A stretch of DNA of 64,000 bases from Tetragonia tetragonoides (taxonomy: Eukaryota > Streptophyta > Magnoliopsida > Caryophyllales > Aizoaceae): the NCBI GenBank assembly GCA_038025085.1, contig CM076151.1, forward strand, positions 5,631,001 to 5,695,000, given 5' to 3'. This document shows, one piece after another, positions 12,351-24,800 of the stretch (within the stretch, counting starts at the first letter, position 1; every line of letters starts with the position of its first letter). The translations under genes and the position numbers were made by a program. Below the pieces are notes generated by a model. That model saw nothing but the letters and a program-made list of their open reading frames with translations. It was not told the origin of the DNA and made no database searches.

Positions 12351-12715
12351 CGATTGTAGACAAGTTTTTGCCATGTCCTAGTCGCCTGAGTAGCAACCTA
12401 CTCTGACAGGCCTGGTCAGTCTAGGGTCTGGTAGCTGGTATGGGGTCAGGTCATCTGACTTATTATCTCGTTGTATTATTGGCTTATGGCTTCCCTGTGA
12501 TGCGATGAGCCATCGATGCGATGAGCGCGCAGCCCTAGAGGTGTGTACGGTGTACCATGAGCTATCAAGGAATTCTTATTTCATTTAGCAAGGGCCAAGG
12601 TGTACCAAGTGATTACGGGGATGTTCCAAAACATCCTGATAATACCATCCTATTGAGAATAATTACACTTGGGTATTTTTATAACTCATTTCAAGTGACC
12701 GGACTCTGTATACAA
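12351..12715. other. Non-coding spacer
   Basis: No gene or clear repeat recognised. The sequence shows a short GATGCGATGAG repeat near 12500. Confidence 0.4.
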
Positions 12716-12717
12716 TA

Positions 12718-12978
12718 CTTCCTCCGTTCCAAATTGAGCTTTCTGTTATACTTCTTGAGTCAAACTCTATAAAATATGACTTTTGATTTGTCAATGAAAT
12801 ACGAACATTTACAATATTAAAATAGTATTCTTAGATTCATTTTTAATTATACTTTCACAATATCAACTTTTTATAATTTTGATATTAATATAATTATACT
12901 TATTGATGGTTAAATTATTGTCTCGTAGTCGTAAACCGCTTAAAAAGAAACAGAAAGCTCGATTTGGAACGGAGGGAG
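12718..12978. mobile_element. Stowaway MITE
   Basis: Termini CTTCCTCCGTTCCAAATTGAGC and the inverted GATTTGGAACGGAGGGAG are flanked by TA on each side. Internal AT-rich sequence has the usual inverted GCTTTCTG / CAGAAAGC segments. Confidence 0.88.
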
Positions 12979-13163
12979 TATTATATATTGATGGATATAT
13001 TATTCACATGGTACTAAATGCCAATTTCATTTTTAAAACATTGTCCATTAATACATAATAAAAGGACATGGTTATTCTTATCCATATTTTTTTTTTTTTG
13101 GTGCGAATACTTATCCATATATAATTGTGTTAAATTTTTTGAAAGCACGTACCTTACTATGAA

Positions 13164-13383
13164 CACTCCATTCGTTTCAAAATTAGCTTCATACTCGACT
13201 TTTTGAGTCAAACTTCACAAAACTTGACTAATAAAAAAAGAAAAAAAATTGAAGCTTTACAATATCAACTTTTTTACAATTTTGATATCTAAATAATTAT
13301 AGTTATAGATGATTAAAGTGTTGTCTCAGAGAATTATGCAAAATCAAACAGGAAGCTCATTTTCGAACAGATGGATGAGAGTA
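13164..13383. mobile_element. Decayed Stowaway-like MITE upstream of the P450 gene
   Basis: ACTCCATTCGTTTCAAAATTAGC at the left and GAAGCTCATTTTCGAACAGATGG at the right are diverged inverted copies resembling the element at 12718. It lies about 150 bp upstream of the P450 TATA box. Confidence 0.6.
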
Positions 13384-13528
13384 GAGTGTTACAGATTAGC
13401 ATCTATAGCCGCCTAAAATGATCATTTTGTCTTCATATATAATCAACTTGGCAACTCTAATAACCTTCTTTCTAGGCAATTAAAACACGGAACAAGCAAG
13501 TCCACAACCCTAGCTTGTTTGGTTCTCT

Positions 13529-13536
13529 TATAAATA
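13529..13536 (+). promoter_or_regulatory. TATA box of the P450 gene
   Basis: TATAAATA in a local context typical of plant core promoters. Transcription would be expected to start about 25-35 bp further on, near 13560, which places the ATG at 13553 before the start site and favours the ATG at 13601. Confidence 0.7.
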
Positions 13537-13600
13537 GCATGAGATATGTAATATGACATTCATCACATCATTACACATCCTAAAACACCATACTCTTATA

Positions 13601-16025
13601 ATGCTTTCTGTGTCTGTTATCATTTCAATACTCTTGTTCCTGCTTACCCTAGTAGCAACTACATGGAAATCAGTTAAGCAACATGCCCAAAAAGCTATAG
13701 CCTTCAAACAAACATGGTTGTTATCAAAGAAAAACAGCAATGGCGGCCCAAAGCTTCCTCCTAGCCCACCGCGATTACCCATAATCGGGCATCTCCACTT
13801 AGTGGGGAGTCTCCCACATCGGAGCTTCCAAAAACTAGCCAAAAAATACGGCCCTATAATATACTTAAAGTTAGGATCTATGCCTGTTATAGTGATTTCA
13901 TCACCTGAAATGGCTGAACATCTCCTTAGAAACCATGACTCTGTTTGTTCAACAAGGCCTATATCAGAGGTCACTCATGACCTTTCATATGGCTATAAGG
14001 GAATTATTTTCACACCATATGGCGCGTACTGGCGTAATGCCAGAAAGTTATGTGTCGTAGAGCTTCTAAGTGCCCGTAAAATTCAATCATTTACATGGCT
14101 TAGGACAGATGAGGTCGGTAAGCTAATGACTTCGATCACGAACGCTGCGAATGCTAATCACCCCATAGATGTTGGCTTTGTGGTGGCTACTGTTCTTGAG
14201 GACTTGATATACAGAATGTTGTATGGAACTCGCAAAGATGAGAATTTTGCTCTCAAGGCTGTTGTCCTAGAGGCGTTGAGACTAGCTGGTACACTCAATG
14301 TTGCTGACTTTTTGCCTTTTCTTGCACCATTCGACCTTCAGGTTTGAATCATTTTACTCCCTATGTTTTAAAATGAGATTCCAATTTGACCTTTTGTCTT
14401 GAATACTGTATTTTGCTCTAATAACCATTATTTATATCATAATATATTATTTGCAAAAAAGTAAATAAAATCATGAGTACTATGAAAATAAATGTAAGTA
14501 TAGACCGTATTTGTAAGTGAACTATAAACCATGATATTTAAAGGACTAAGAAATATCCACTTTGTAAGATGTGATTATGTGAAGGTTGTGTAAGATTACA
14601 CGATATGTTATTACTAAACACACTTACTCCTATAGTTCCAACAACGAATGTTTTTCATAGATAATTTAATTTTGCTAACAAATTTTGACCCCAAATATCT
14701 AGCAAAAACTAAGTACTTATTTAGTAAAATTCCACACCAATAATTTGAAGTTTGAATGGTGTTACAAAAAGAATCTCATGTCGTAATTCACATTTACACA
14801 AAAAATCTAAAATTATCGACTTGTGTACATTATTGGTCTCACACTCCCAATGACATAATTTTTGATAGATACACGTATACACTATTATACTCGTCTGATT
14901 AATTGTTTACGTATATGTTTGAGTTTGTAAAGAAATGGACAAATCCTTGTTGAGCCAAAATGAGCCCTAAATTTGTCGGTTGCGAGAGCCTAAATTGATT
15001 TGTTGGGAAAACGATAATACATCTATATATTGTGTAAAAAAAAGTTTAAGGCTATTATGTTCTTCAAAAATATTGCTATAAGGCTCCAAAGACAAGTCAA
15101 AGCGAGGATAGTTATTTTTAAGGTTGATATGAGCTATCAGTTTAAAATTTACTTACAAAACTTGGATTTTAACAGCCTAATCTAGTTGTTACAGGGCTTA
15201 AAGAGGCGCATTAGAAAGCTTATGAAGATTGTAGATAGTGTATTGGAGAAGATTCTTAATGAACATGAGGATGATGACCGTAAGGATGAACGAAGCCATA
15301 AAGATTTAGTTGATGTAATGTTATCATTGATGAAAAATGATTCCTCCAGTTCAACAAATAGTTCACGGTCATATGATCTAGAGAGGGATGGTATCAAAGC
15401 TATCTTGATAGATCTTGTTGTCCCTGCCATTGACAGTGCTACTAACATAGTCAAGTGGGCATTGTCATCCCTTATAAAACATCCAGAGAAAATGAAGAAA
15501 TTACAAGAGGATATAGAAAGTGTTGTAGGGATGAATAGAAAGGTGGAAGAGACAGATTTGCCCAAGTTACATTACTTGGACTTGGTTATCAAAGAAATTT
15601 TTAGGCTATACCCAGTTATCTTTGCACCACATGTGGCCATGGAGGATATTGAAGTTGATGGATACCATATTCCTAAAGGTTCTAAAATATTCTTAAACTC
15701 GTGGGCAATTGGGCGTGATCCTAAAGTATGGTTGGATGATTGTCAAGAATTTCGCCCCGAAAGATTTTTGAATGACAATATAGACATAACCAGAGGGCAA
15801 GATTTTCGACTTGCCCCATTTGGATATGGTCGTAGGATATGTCCTGGTACACAACTTGGTCTACTGAACGTGAAGTTACTATTGGCCCAATTAGTGCATT
15901 GTTTTGATTGGAATATGCCTAATGGCTTGTGTGTAAATGATCTAGTTATGCAGGAGAAGTTTGGCCTAGTCATGTCCATGGCCAATAACTTAGTACTTGT
16001 CCCAACATATCGCCTGAATGTTTGA
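13601..16025 (+). CDS. Cytochrome P450, CYP71 clan (CYP736/CYP71-like)
   Basis: Two exons, 13601-14341 and 15195-16025, join in phase 0 to give about 523 residues, a normal size for a plant microsomal P450. Order of features: N-terminal membrane anchor (LLFLLTLVATTW), proline-rich hinge PPSPPRLPIIGHL, C-helix WRNARK, I-helix, the ExxR motif within KEIFRLYP, FRPERF, and the heme-binding loop FGYGRRICPG with the axial cysteine. P450s of this clan oxidise small secondary metabolites in the ER membrane; the substrate cannot be told from sequence. The I-helix reads PAIDSAT where most plant P450s have AGxDTT, so the oxygen-activating threonine is replaced by serine. A start at 13553 would add 16 residues but lies too close to the TATA box. 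One intron at this place is typical of A-type P450s. Confidence 0.92.
14342..15194 (+). other. P450 intron
   Basis: The intron has GT at its 5' end after CTTCAG and AG at its 3' end after TTGTTAC. It is AT-rich and I see no complete transposon inside. Confidence 0.85.
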
Positions 16026-16575
16026 AGTTTGCTATCTCATAATTCTCATGTAAAAGTATGTTGTAAAATCTATGAACGGTTTGCAATATCGTTTACAGCA
16101 TGTTTTCATATGTTCTAGTTGTGTGTAGGAGAAGTTTGGCCTAATGATGTTAATTCATGGCTGATAAACTATGTAATTTCCCCATTGTATCGCGTAGCTT
16201 AATATCTGAATATTTCTGCTTCTTGCGTGTGTAGAATTATGTATATGTAGTAAAATTTAATCAATTATTTGTATTATCATTTTTGCAGCGCAACTAGTGT
16301 GATGTTAAGTTTGTACTTGTAATATTTAGCACGACAAGTATATTACAATATCTTTTTTGACAACTTGATGTGTGAACTTTAATGTGACTAACTCGTTTTA
16401 TATATGCAAACAAAACTTTGTTTAACTTTTCTTTTTTTTTTTTTTATGAAAATTTTTGTTTAGCTTTGGCTTGGTTTTACAAGACTTTTCCTAATATCTT
16501 AGAAATTCTAAGGGTGTAAAAGGAATCAAATCAAACTTATTACTACACCAAGAAACAAAAACAGTACTGAATATT
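16026..16575. other. P450 downstream region
   Basis: Probable 3' UTR followed by AT-rich spacer with a poly(T) tract at about 16433-16445. The stretch near 16120-16200 (GAGAAGTTTGGCCTAATG..) partly repeats the last coding segment of the P450 (GGAGAAGTTTGGCCTAGTCATG), a small tail duplication. Confidence 0.45.
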
Positions 16576-16584
16576 AGATCAGTA

Positions 16585-17862
16585 GGGATTAGGATCAAAT
16601 GAGAACTCCTAGTTTTGTGAGAACTATGAGAATTGGGACACAAACGGAATTGTTACAAAAAATAGGGACAAGCTTGTCAATTTTCTCAATTAATGAAGGG
16701 TATTTTCGTCACTTCGCGCATCAGCATATAAATTCATTCTCTCACCTCACCCCTCATTCTCTCACCTCACCTCTCTCTCTCCTGACCCCTCTCTCCGGCC
16801 ATAACCATCATCTCCGGCAAACCTCCGGCGACCTCTCTCTCCTCCGGCGCTGTCTCACTCCTCTCCACTCCGTCAATCTCTCTCCTCTCTCTCGCCGACC
16901 ACGCAGTCACTCTGTCGCACGCGACCATCGATCTCCGGCGAGGTTGATCTTTTTTTTTTTCTTTTTTTTCGTCTTTAATATCCTTTTCCCTCGAATTCAG
17001 GACGAATCATGTCCATTTTAAGGTTCATCATGCCCTACTTTGAATGAATTTTGGATCTAGGATTTCCGTTTTGATTTTTTTCAATTTTTTTTTTCATTTC
17101 GACTGTTTGTCGGCGGCTTTGTGTAGCGGTTATCGGTGGTGTGGCGTGCAGGCGAGGTCGCCTGTGAGATCGCCCGTTAAGCGGCGATCTCGCCGGTGGC
17201 GGTGTCTGGTAGGGGTGGATGTGAGTGGAGGAGAGAGTGAGGGTGGGGTTGGTTGTACGTGAGAAGAGAGAGAAACGAAGGGTTTAGGGTTAGGGCTAGA
17301 GGGGAGGGTGGTGCGTGTGGGGGATGCGGTGGTGCGTGTGAGGGAGGCAGTGGTGCGGCCGTGCGGGTGAGGTCACTGATGAGATCGCCAGTGGCGGGGG
17401 CTGGTGTGGGTGGGTGTGAGTGGAGGAGAGAGAGTGAGTGTGAATGGAGGAGAGAGAGTGAGGAAAGGGAAGGTTTGACCAGCGGTGGCTACTGTGGTGG
17501 TCGGCCACCGGAGGCTACTGTGGTGGTCGGCCATCGGGGGCGACTACGACGGTGGGCATGAGGGCGGTGGTGTGGGTGAAGGATAGAGAGGGAGAGGGGA
17601 AAAAGGTTTAATCAGTATAAAAAGTTAATCATATTATTATAATTGAAAGTTAACCCTATAGTGTATAAAAAGTTAACCCTCTCATATGTAAAAATTAACT
17701 CTGTTATGTATAAAAGTTAAGCCTCTTATATGTAAAAGTTAACCCAATCATGTATAAAAGTTAATCCGATCATGTATAAAAAGTTAACCTTGTTATATGT
17801 ACAAGTTAATCTTAGTTTTCATAATTCTCATATAAACAAGGATTCTCATGAGAACCCTCCCC
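16585..17862. mobile_element. GC-rich TIR element, probably a non-autonomous MULE
   Basis: The left end (..ATGAGAACTCCTAGTTTTG..) and the inverted right end (..ATGAGAATCCTTGTTTATA..) match over about 40 bp. Flanks AGATCAGTA (16576-16584) and AAATCAGTT (17863-17871) agree at seven of nine positions, consistent with an aged 9-bp duplication. The interior changes sharply in base composition: a CT- and CCGGCG-rich segment, a G-rich segment at 17100-17580 with a telomere-like GGGTTTAGGGTTAGGG at about 17280, then an AT-rich minisatellite. The several open frames here lack homology I can recognise. Pack-MULE capture of a gene 5' region is possible. Confidence 0.6.
17608..17815 (+). repeat. Minisatellite with GTTAACC core
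   Basis: About nine degenerate copies of a 22-24 bp unit, roughly ATGTATAAAAAGTTAACCCT, in tandem inside the TIR element. Confidence 0.85.
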
Positions 17863-17871
17863 AAATCAGTT

Positions 17872-18400
17872 GAACATAACTAATTCTAAAATAAGTGGGA
17901 AAAACACACTCTAAATATTTCATTGGATATTACTTACTCTTTCTAAAACTTATATCACCATTAATTAAAATAACTATTGGAATTTGTAAATACAAATATT
18001 TGGAAATCGAACTTGCCTGTGAGTTGTGACATACATGAGTATGGTGGAAAATCTTGTGTTGGATCAACCCACAGAAAAATAGGGATCATTATCTATAAAT
18101 ATATTATGAGTAACTTATTATAAGTAGTGATCCCTTTTTCACTAAAAAGCGATTATCGTCTCACAAAAGTTATGCTAAGATCGCTCTAAACAAGTTTTTT
18201 GGTTGAATAATTTATTTTAGAAAAGAAATCGTGGATTTTTTTTTTCTCTCCTAATTTGCTTAATAATTTATTATTTGCATTTCGGTATATTTTTTTTGTA
18301 GTTCAATATTTATTTTTTTGGGTAATTCTGAATTTTTGAAAGGCCCAAAATTGTGCTCCGTACGTTGTATTATCCCCAAGCCTCTCTATCTCTCTCTCGA
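17872..18400. other. Spacer and promoter region of ABC4
   Basis: AT-rich. The segment from about 18030 to 18210 matches parts of a MITE family also seen at 56030-56937 (CACAAAAGTTATGC.AAGATCG..). CT-rich sequence from 18375 marks the probable start of the ABC4 5' UTR. Confidence 0.45.
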
Positions 18401-18823
18401 TCATTAAAAGAAAAAAAAACATCCATCTCCCTCTCTCTCTCCAAATCCAAACGAACGCAATCCATCTTAATCCAATCGTCCCACCCATCTCTGTTCCTTC
18501 TTGTCGGCGCAAAAACTCCTCACTAATCACAATTATTATTAATTTAACATCCCAATTCTTCAATTTTTTAACCTAGATTGATCTTCCCAGGTATACTGAC
18601 CAGATGCTTCTATATGTTTCCATTTTAAGACTTTTAGGTTTTGTTTTTCTTACAAGTTCAGATTTCTTACTTCACTGCTGAAATGGAGTTTATAGAGTCA
18701 CAATTGAGATATTTTATGCCCATTTGAATATTTTCATGTTTGATTTGCTGTTCTGAAATGTATTTTTCTTCTGGGTACAGGTCTTATTATGTGAATATCA
18801 ACTGCAAATAGCTAATCCATCCC

Positions 18824-21800
18824 ATGTCTTCTTTCAGCAACCCCATATCAGTTTTGGGACTTGGGTAAGTGTTATTATGTGGTTTATGGTTTTATTGTTT
18901 CTTTTTTCTTCAATGGGTGCTGTAATTCTTTACATTTGCATGTAGCAATGAGTTTTTAAGTACTCCTATTGCATTCAAGGATCGCTTTTTACATTACCAT
19001 TACTTTTTCTATTGCATTAAAGGTTCACTTTTTGTATCACCATTAATTCTAGTGCTATTCTCTAGTTTAGAATCCCTTTATAGACGAAATCGGAATCTGA
19101 TGTTAGATTGTTGGGTTTGTCATTAAACAGGATAAGGTTGCTGAATATTTTCAGATTGGCATAGATGGTGCTGACCTAGATCAAGATCCTATCTTAGGCT
19201 ATTTATTTGTGTTAGGATTTATGATGATTTTTGTATTGCTATAAGCATAGGGCCTTATTGCCAAGCTAACGGTTCGGAATCGTGTTTTTGATAAGTTGTT
19301 CGGGTTGTGCGCTTGTGGCTTGTAGTTGTTGTTGCTGCATGGATATGTGATTGTATTAGGCTGCTTATAGCTTATTTAAGAAATGCTTTAGTTTCCTTGG
19401 GTAGTCTGGTCTCTGGTGTTTTCTGTGATATAAATATGCGACAATTATGGGACAATTACGATTTAGGAAGGAAACAAGTAAGAAAATGGTTACGAGTTGC
19501 GTGTCGAACAAGAAAAACGTACTGGTTACGTCCCATTGCTGTACAATATGGGGTTCGTTCCTTAATTTAGAGATTGAATGTTGCGGATACAATATCTTTC
19601 CTGGTTTTAACATGACTAGCTGGCTGGACTGGAAAGTATATAGAACTGTTTAAATTTTAGTTTTGAATTTGACATCTTATGATGCAAATGTGACATGGGG
19701 TTGGTAGTGCAAGTTCCGTTTTAGGTATTTGCTGAAGAATGACATGCATCTGTTGGAAATTATTAGGCAATCATTATTATACATTCTTTAAGATAACTCA
19801 ATTCGAGTAAAATTGATTGCTAGTTATTGCTAATTGCTTTTGAGTGGATTCCCATGATCAGAGGACTCTTTTGGTGTTGCTTCACATATTCACTTCTCTT
19901 TGACCCACACTCGGAGCTAGCAATATTGCTATTGGAAGGGGGGAGTTCTGTGATGTGGCCAATATTATATGTGTACAGTTTTATTTCAGTCTTTGTGAAG
20001 ATCTGTTAAGTCTTATGGGGATATGCAAGATTGGCAATTAATATTTGAAGTTTATGTTACCAAAGAGTATATATTGTGGTTTTTTTTTTAATTAGTTTTT
20101 TTTTATCGAGAGTAGCTCGCTCAATTTTGCTATGGAAAAACAAATGACTGATGCTCTCAAGTCAATAAACAAAACATTCTTCTGGTTTGAGATGTCCCGA
20201 TATACATGCCCGCTCTCTACGGAACAAAAGTGTTTTTAGTTTTTAAATGCCACTATCTTAAAAACTATTTTCCTGTTAATGGGGTCTAAGTCCAAATTGG
20301 AGAATAGCATTTAAAATTGACGGATTATCATCGACATCTGTTGTTCGTTTCATTATCTTGTTTTTCATGACGTCTCACAGGACATGTTTTCTGCATCAAT
20401 GATGATGAAACAAGCTTTGCAAGTTGCGAAATTTCCTTTATTTAATATCCGAATCCTGTTTCTATGTTGCTTTTCACTTTATCCCTTTAAATTGAATGTC
20501 TTGGGCATTATTTTGGAAACTTCTGTCTTTCCCTGATTGCTGACATACTCTTTTAATCTTGCATTCAATTGTCAGGACTGGTCCTCCTGTTTCCTCCCTC
20601 AACACGAAACCAAGATTTTGTCATTTTTATCCTATCGAGGATAGATTTTCTGTTGTCATTGGCAAAGAATCACCTAGAGCAAACTTTTCTCAAGGGCGCT
20701 GGCCAGATTCCTTTAAATGTAACGAGAAGATTCGTGACACCAGTTATGAAGAGGAAAAGCAAGATGTATCTCAAGCTACCCTGATATGGAGAGCCATCAA
20801 GTTACCAATTTACTCTGTTGCAATAGTTCCACTTACTGTAAGTTTTCTTGTTGACAGTCTGCATTAATATTATGCACCTGGTTGATTTTTTTGATCTTCT
20901 TCGACCTTCATTGTTTGTGACCGAAGGTAATCTTATTACGTGACTTACAAGCGAACCATTGAATGATCAATATCTTTGTGGTTGAATCCGGTTTTACCGT
21001 ACCAAGGAAACTTTTTTTATTAGCCATGTAGCACGACTTGTAGCTTTTTGAGGGTTTTAGGTGTCCCATATCCAAACCCAAAGTTTTCTTACTGGTCTTT
21101 CAATTTACCCATATAGTCTGCAATCTTCATAACCTAGTGGTATCACTCTCAATAACTCATTTGGAAGGGTTATAACCTTTTGTTTAGGGACTTCAAGGTC
21201 TTCTCTACTCCCTCTTGAACTTGACTTGATTGTTCACATCCATATATTTTAACTTGAGCCTCAGAAAGGCATAGTTTTTGCTACAGAGTCCTCTTAGTGA
21301 GCCAAATGGCATGGCATTATACTCTTTAAAAGAAGATTCGTGACACTAGTTATGAAGTGTCTCTTTTATTTTAAGGCGTCAAAGGCCTTGGCTGTAGTTA
21401 TAGTATTAAAAAATTGCCTGCTGGTTCTTTTTGGTGCTCTACAACCTTGGATACCATTTCCATAAGGCATCTTTTCTAGACATCCTCCTGATCGTTAATA
21501 TGGGTATAGGTAAGGGCATGGCCATTTTTCTAGTGGGGCTAGTCAGTCCTAGACTAATTTTTTTCAAATTTGATCCCAATTTACCTTGGCTGTCTATTAA
21601 CATTAGATTCTGCCACCTAAACCCTTGAGTTATGAGAAGATAATTTTGTAGAACACACCCTTGTATTCACTCCAATTGCGAGTATCTTTTCGTTGACAGC
21701 CTTGTAGAGATGTACACTTACAGTTGAGGCCTGGGATACTAATTTTCACGGACATCCTTGAATCCAAGGCATCATAAAACAATCAATTATCTTCAAACCA

Positions 21801-24800
21801 CATGCAATTATGTCTCTTATGTTGTCTCCTTGTTCGAAGTATGGTTACATGTACAGCCCTCATAAGACAACTTATTAGTCATATGTCATGAGTAAGTCTT
21901 TTGGTGTAGTGACTTCAATGATGTTGCCTATGATTTAGGGTCTGTTCTCCCCAACTTATTTTCGTTTATGTTTATTGTTGAATTTTTATTTTTGTTGAAC
22001 TTTGCTGGTTGTTGTTGAACTTTGTTGAACTTCGTTGAACTTTATTTAACTTTGTTGAACTTTATTTATTTTTGTTGGATCTTGTTGATTCAAGTGTTTT
22101 CTATAACTAGTTTGTATATTGGTTTGTTTTACTTTGTTTAACTTTATTTAACTTTGTTGAATTTTGCTAAACTTTGCTGAACTTTGTTGAAGTTTGCTTA
22201 ACTTTGTTGAAGTTTGCTTAACTTTGTTGAAGTTTGTTGAAGTTTGCTGAAATAAGCAGATTTAAACAGAAATAAGTTGGGGAGAACAGACCCTTAACCA
22301 TGTGCTAATATTCTCTCCGCTCTTGAACCTAACTCCTTAAGCCTGGAACATGAAATTCTACAATATAGCATATATTTTGGGACTTTGAGGGCCCTAGCTC
22401 CATTTCTTCTTAAACTTGACCAAAGGTTTTCTCTTGTGTGCATACACTTAGGTTACACTACCCCTTGAGCGATTTGAAGGCAAACTTTATGGGACACCTC
22501 TATCAGATAGTCATGGTATGCTACAGACTTTGTTCAAGCCTGTGTTGGACTTGGGCCTTATTCCACTTGAACTTTTTGCAAATGTTCCTCTTGTTCCAAT
22601 TTCTTTGGTCCTAAGATATTGACAACTTGCCACGTGTTGTTGAGCCCTTTACCAAATTCTTTTAGGATGTCCTCTTTGTCCCTCATGTAGTTTATATAAC
22701 CTTTAGGTTTTAGTTTTGGAGTCCGGACACTAAACTACTAAAGCTTGACCTAGAGGTTCCTTTGGTATTTGAGCGTTAGTGCTTGAAAGTTGAAGGATTT
22801 GGACAGTTAAATTTGGAAGCTTACTTCTCGGTCTTGTATGAATAATTTGCTTTCCCATGTCATTTAAAAAAGTGCAATTCAAATATATAACACAGACCAC
22901 AGTTAGAGGTTGCACTTCGGGTGAGCTTGATTTGTTTAATGTAGTATGGTGAACAAGATCATGTGGAAAAGGTTTTAGATAAGAGAATTCAAGAGATTTC
23001 TGTTTGTTGGGGGCACACTGTGACCTTAAAAGGCCGGGTTGTTGATAACTCTAGTCGTGCAATATATAGCTGCAACATATGACAATGCTTTGTGTGCCAG
23101 ATAGTCCAAAGACTAGAATAGTCTAGGAAATGAAATGTATATAAGCAGACTCAGACATACAGCTTATAAAAAGCAGGTGACAAATCTGGTCAGCGATGAA
23201 AATTTAGAGGCTAACTGAACAGTCTTAACTCTTTCTGCTTCAATTGCAGTTAGAGGGCATATCTGGCTTGACTTACCCAATAATATCGAAGATGGACCTC
23301 AGCTGCCTATTGTTGTAATCTTAAAAACAGTACAAATTGTGCTGTGTTCCATTTTCTTTCATGAGAAGGTATTAGAAATGCATTAGAATCCTCTCCTGTT
23401 CTCCTTCCCCCAATTATTTTTCTCTCTGCTTCCTCTTCTTCCACTTGTTTAGTTGTGGCTCATGTTCATAACTTCATACGTCATTAACCAAAAGCATTAT
23501 GGATGTGTCAATTGTCATTATAGGTAGCCAGTGGAGCTGCTTATTTGCAGACGGGCCAAATGTCAGTGAGGCGTTACCTTGTGCTTCTGGTGTCATCCAT
23601 CTTTATACTCACGTGGCTAAATTTAAGGTTATCTTCTCTGGGTGGCGGTAACTTCTACAAGCCAACCCCTCCTCTCCTCTTCTTTCTGGTTCAAAAGATT
23701 GGAATTTTTAAACTAATCAGAAATCACATCTTCTTTTGCTGATGGAGAATATTAACTAGGTGGGCAAGACCTTACAACTCTGTTCACATTGTAGCCATGT
23801 TATTTCTTCCTCTAATTATTATTTCTATTATAATATATTTATTACTTCATTGCTAGCCATTTTTCTTCTTATATTGTTGACTGTTTTTTGGATATGCAAA
23901 TTTGGCAGCAATGATGTGTACGATTATGACACAGGAGCAGATAAAGACAAGAAAGAATCAGTTGTAAACATAGCTAGAAGGTGTGTTGCTCCGTTACTAT
24001 GATTTGTACTTGTATTTTGTGATAACTGATAAGTAATCTTTATCTAGCTTATCCTATATTCACGCTGACACAGTTTAATGATTGACCCTTTCTGCTCTGC
24101 CTTTTATTTGGAAGCCGGACGGGGACCCTTGTTGCTGCCAACTTGCTACTGGGTTTTGGGTTTTCAGGTTTGGTTTGGGTAGCTCTGGAGGCCGGAAATG
24201 TGCGTTCGATATTGCTGTTGCTCTGTGCAGTTATGTGTGGCTATGTGTACCAGGTACAGGATGATGATTCCAACAAGAGTTATTCCACATATAGTCACTA
24301 CACTTGCATGCTAACCTAAAATGGCTGTAGGTGCAGCAGGTGATTATTACCTGCTCTTGTAAAGTTTGCTCGGAATTGCTTGAAATCTGATCTTAACATT
24401 TTCATACTTGTTGGTTGCAGTGCCCACCTTTTCGATTAAGTTACCAAGGACTAGGTGAGCCCCTGTGCTTTGCATCATTTGGCCCATTTGCTACTACTGC
24501 ATTCTATTTAATGCAAATCACGTCAAGGTATGTTTTGATGTCGCTCTCTTTATGTACTTTTGCTTTGTAGAATAAGCCATACGTGACTTGATATGATTCT
24601 GAATGCTTCTGTCAGGGAAATATGCTATCACCATGCCTTAACAAGCACAATCCTTGCTGCTTCAGTTCTTGTTGGTTATACTACCACCTTAATCTTATTT
24701 TGTAGTCACTTTCACCAGGTTAAAGCTACTTCACTTCTTTTCAGAATCCCCCCAGATAATTACATTTTGTTAACAAACTGACAATTCATGTACGCCTGCA

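Noticed and set aside
13528..13974. 148-codon minus-strand frame
   Set aside because: Antisense shadow of P450 exon 1.
17253..17561. Gly/Arg/Glu-rich 102-codon frame
   Set aside because: Product of G-rich degenerate repeats (GTGAGTGGAGGAGAGAG) inside the TIR element; no domain.
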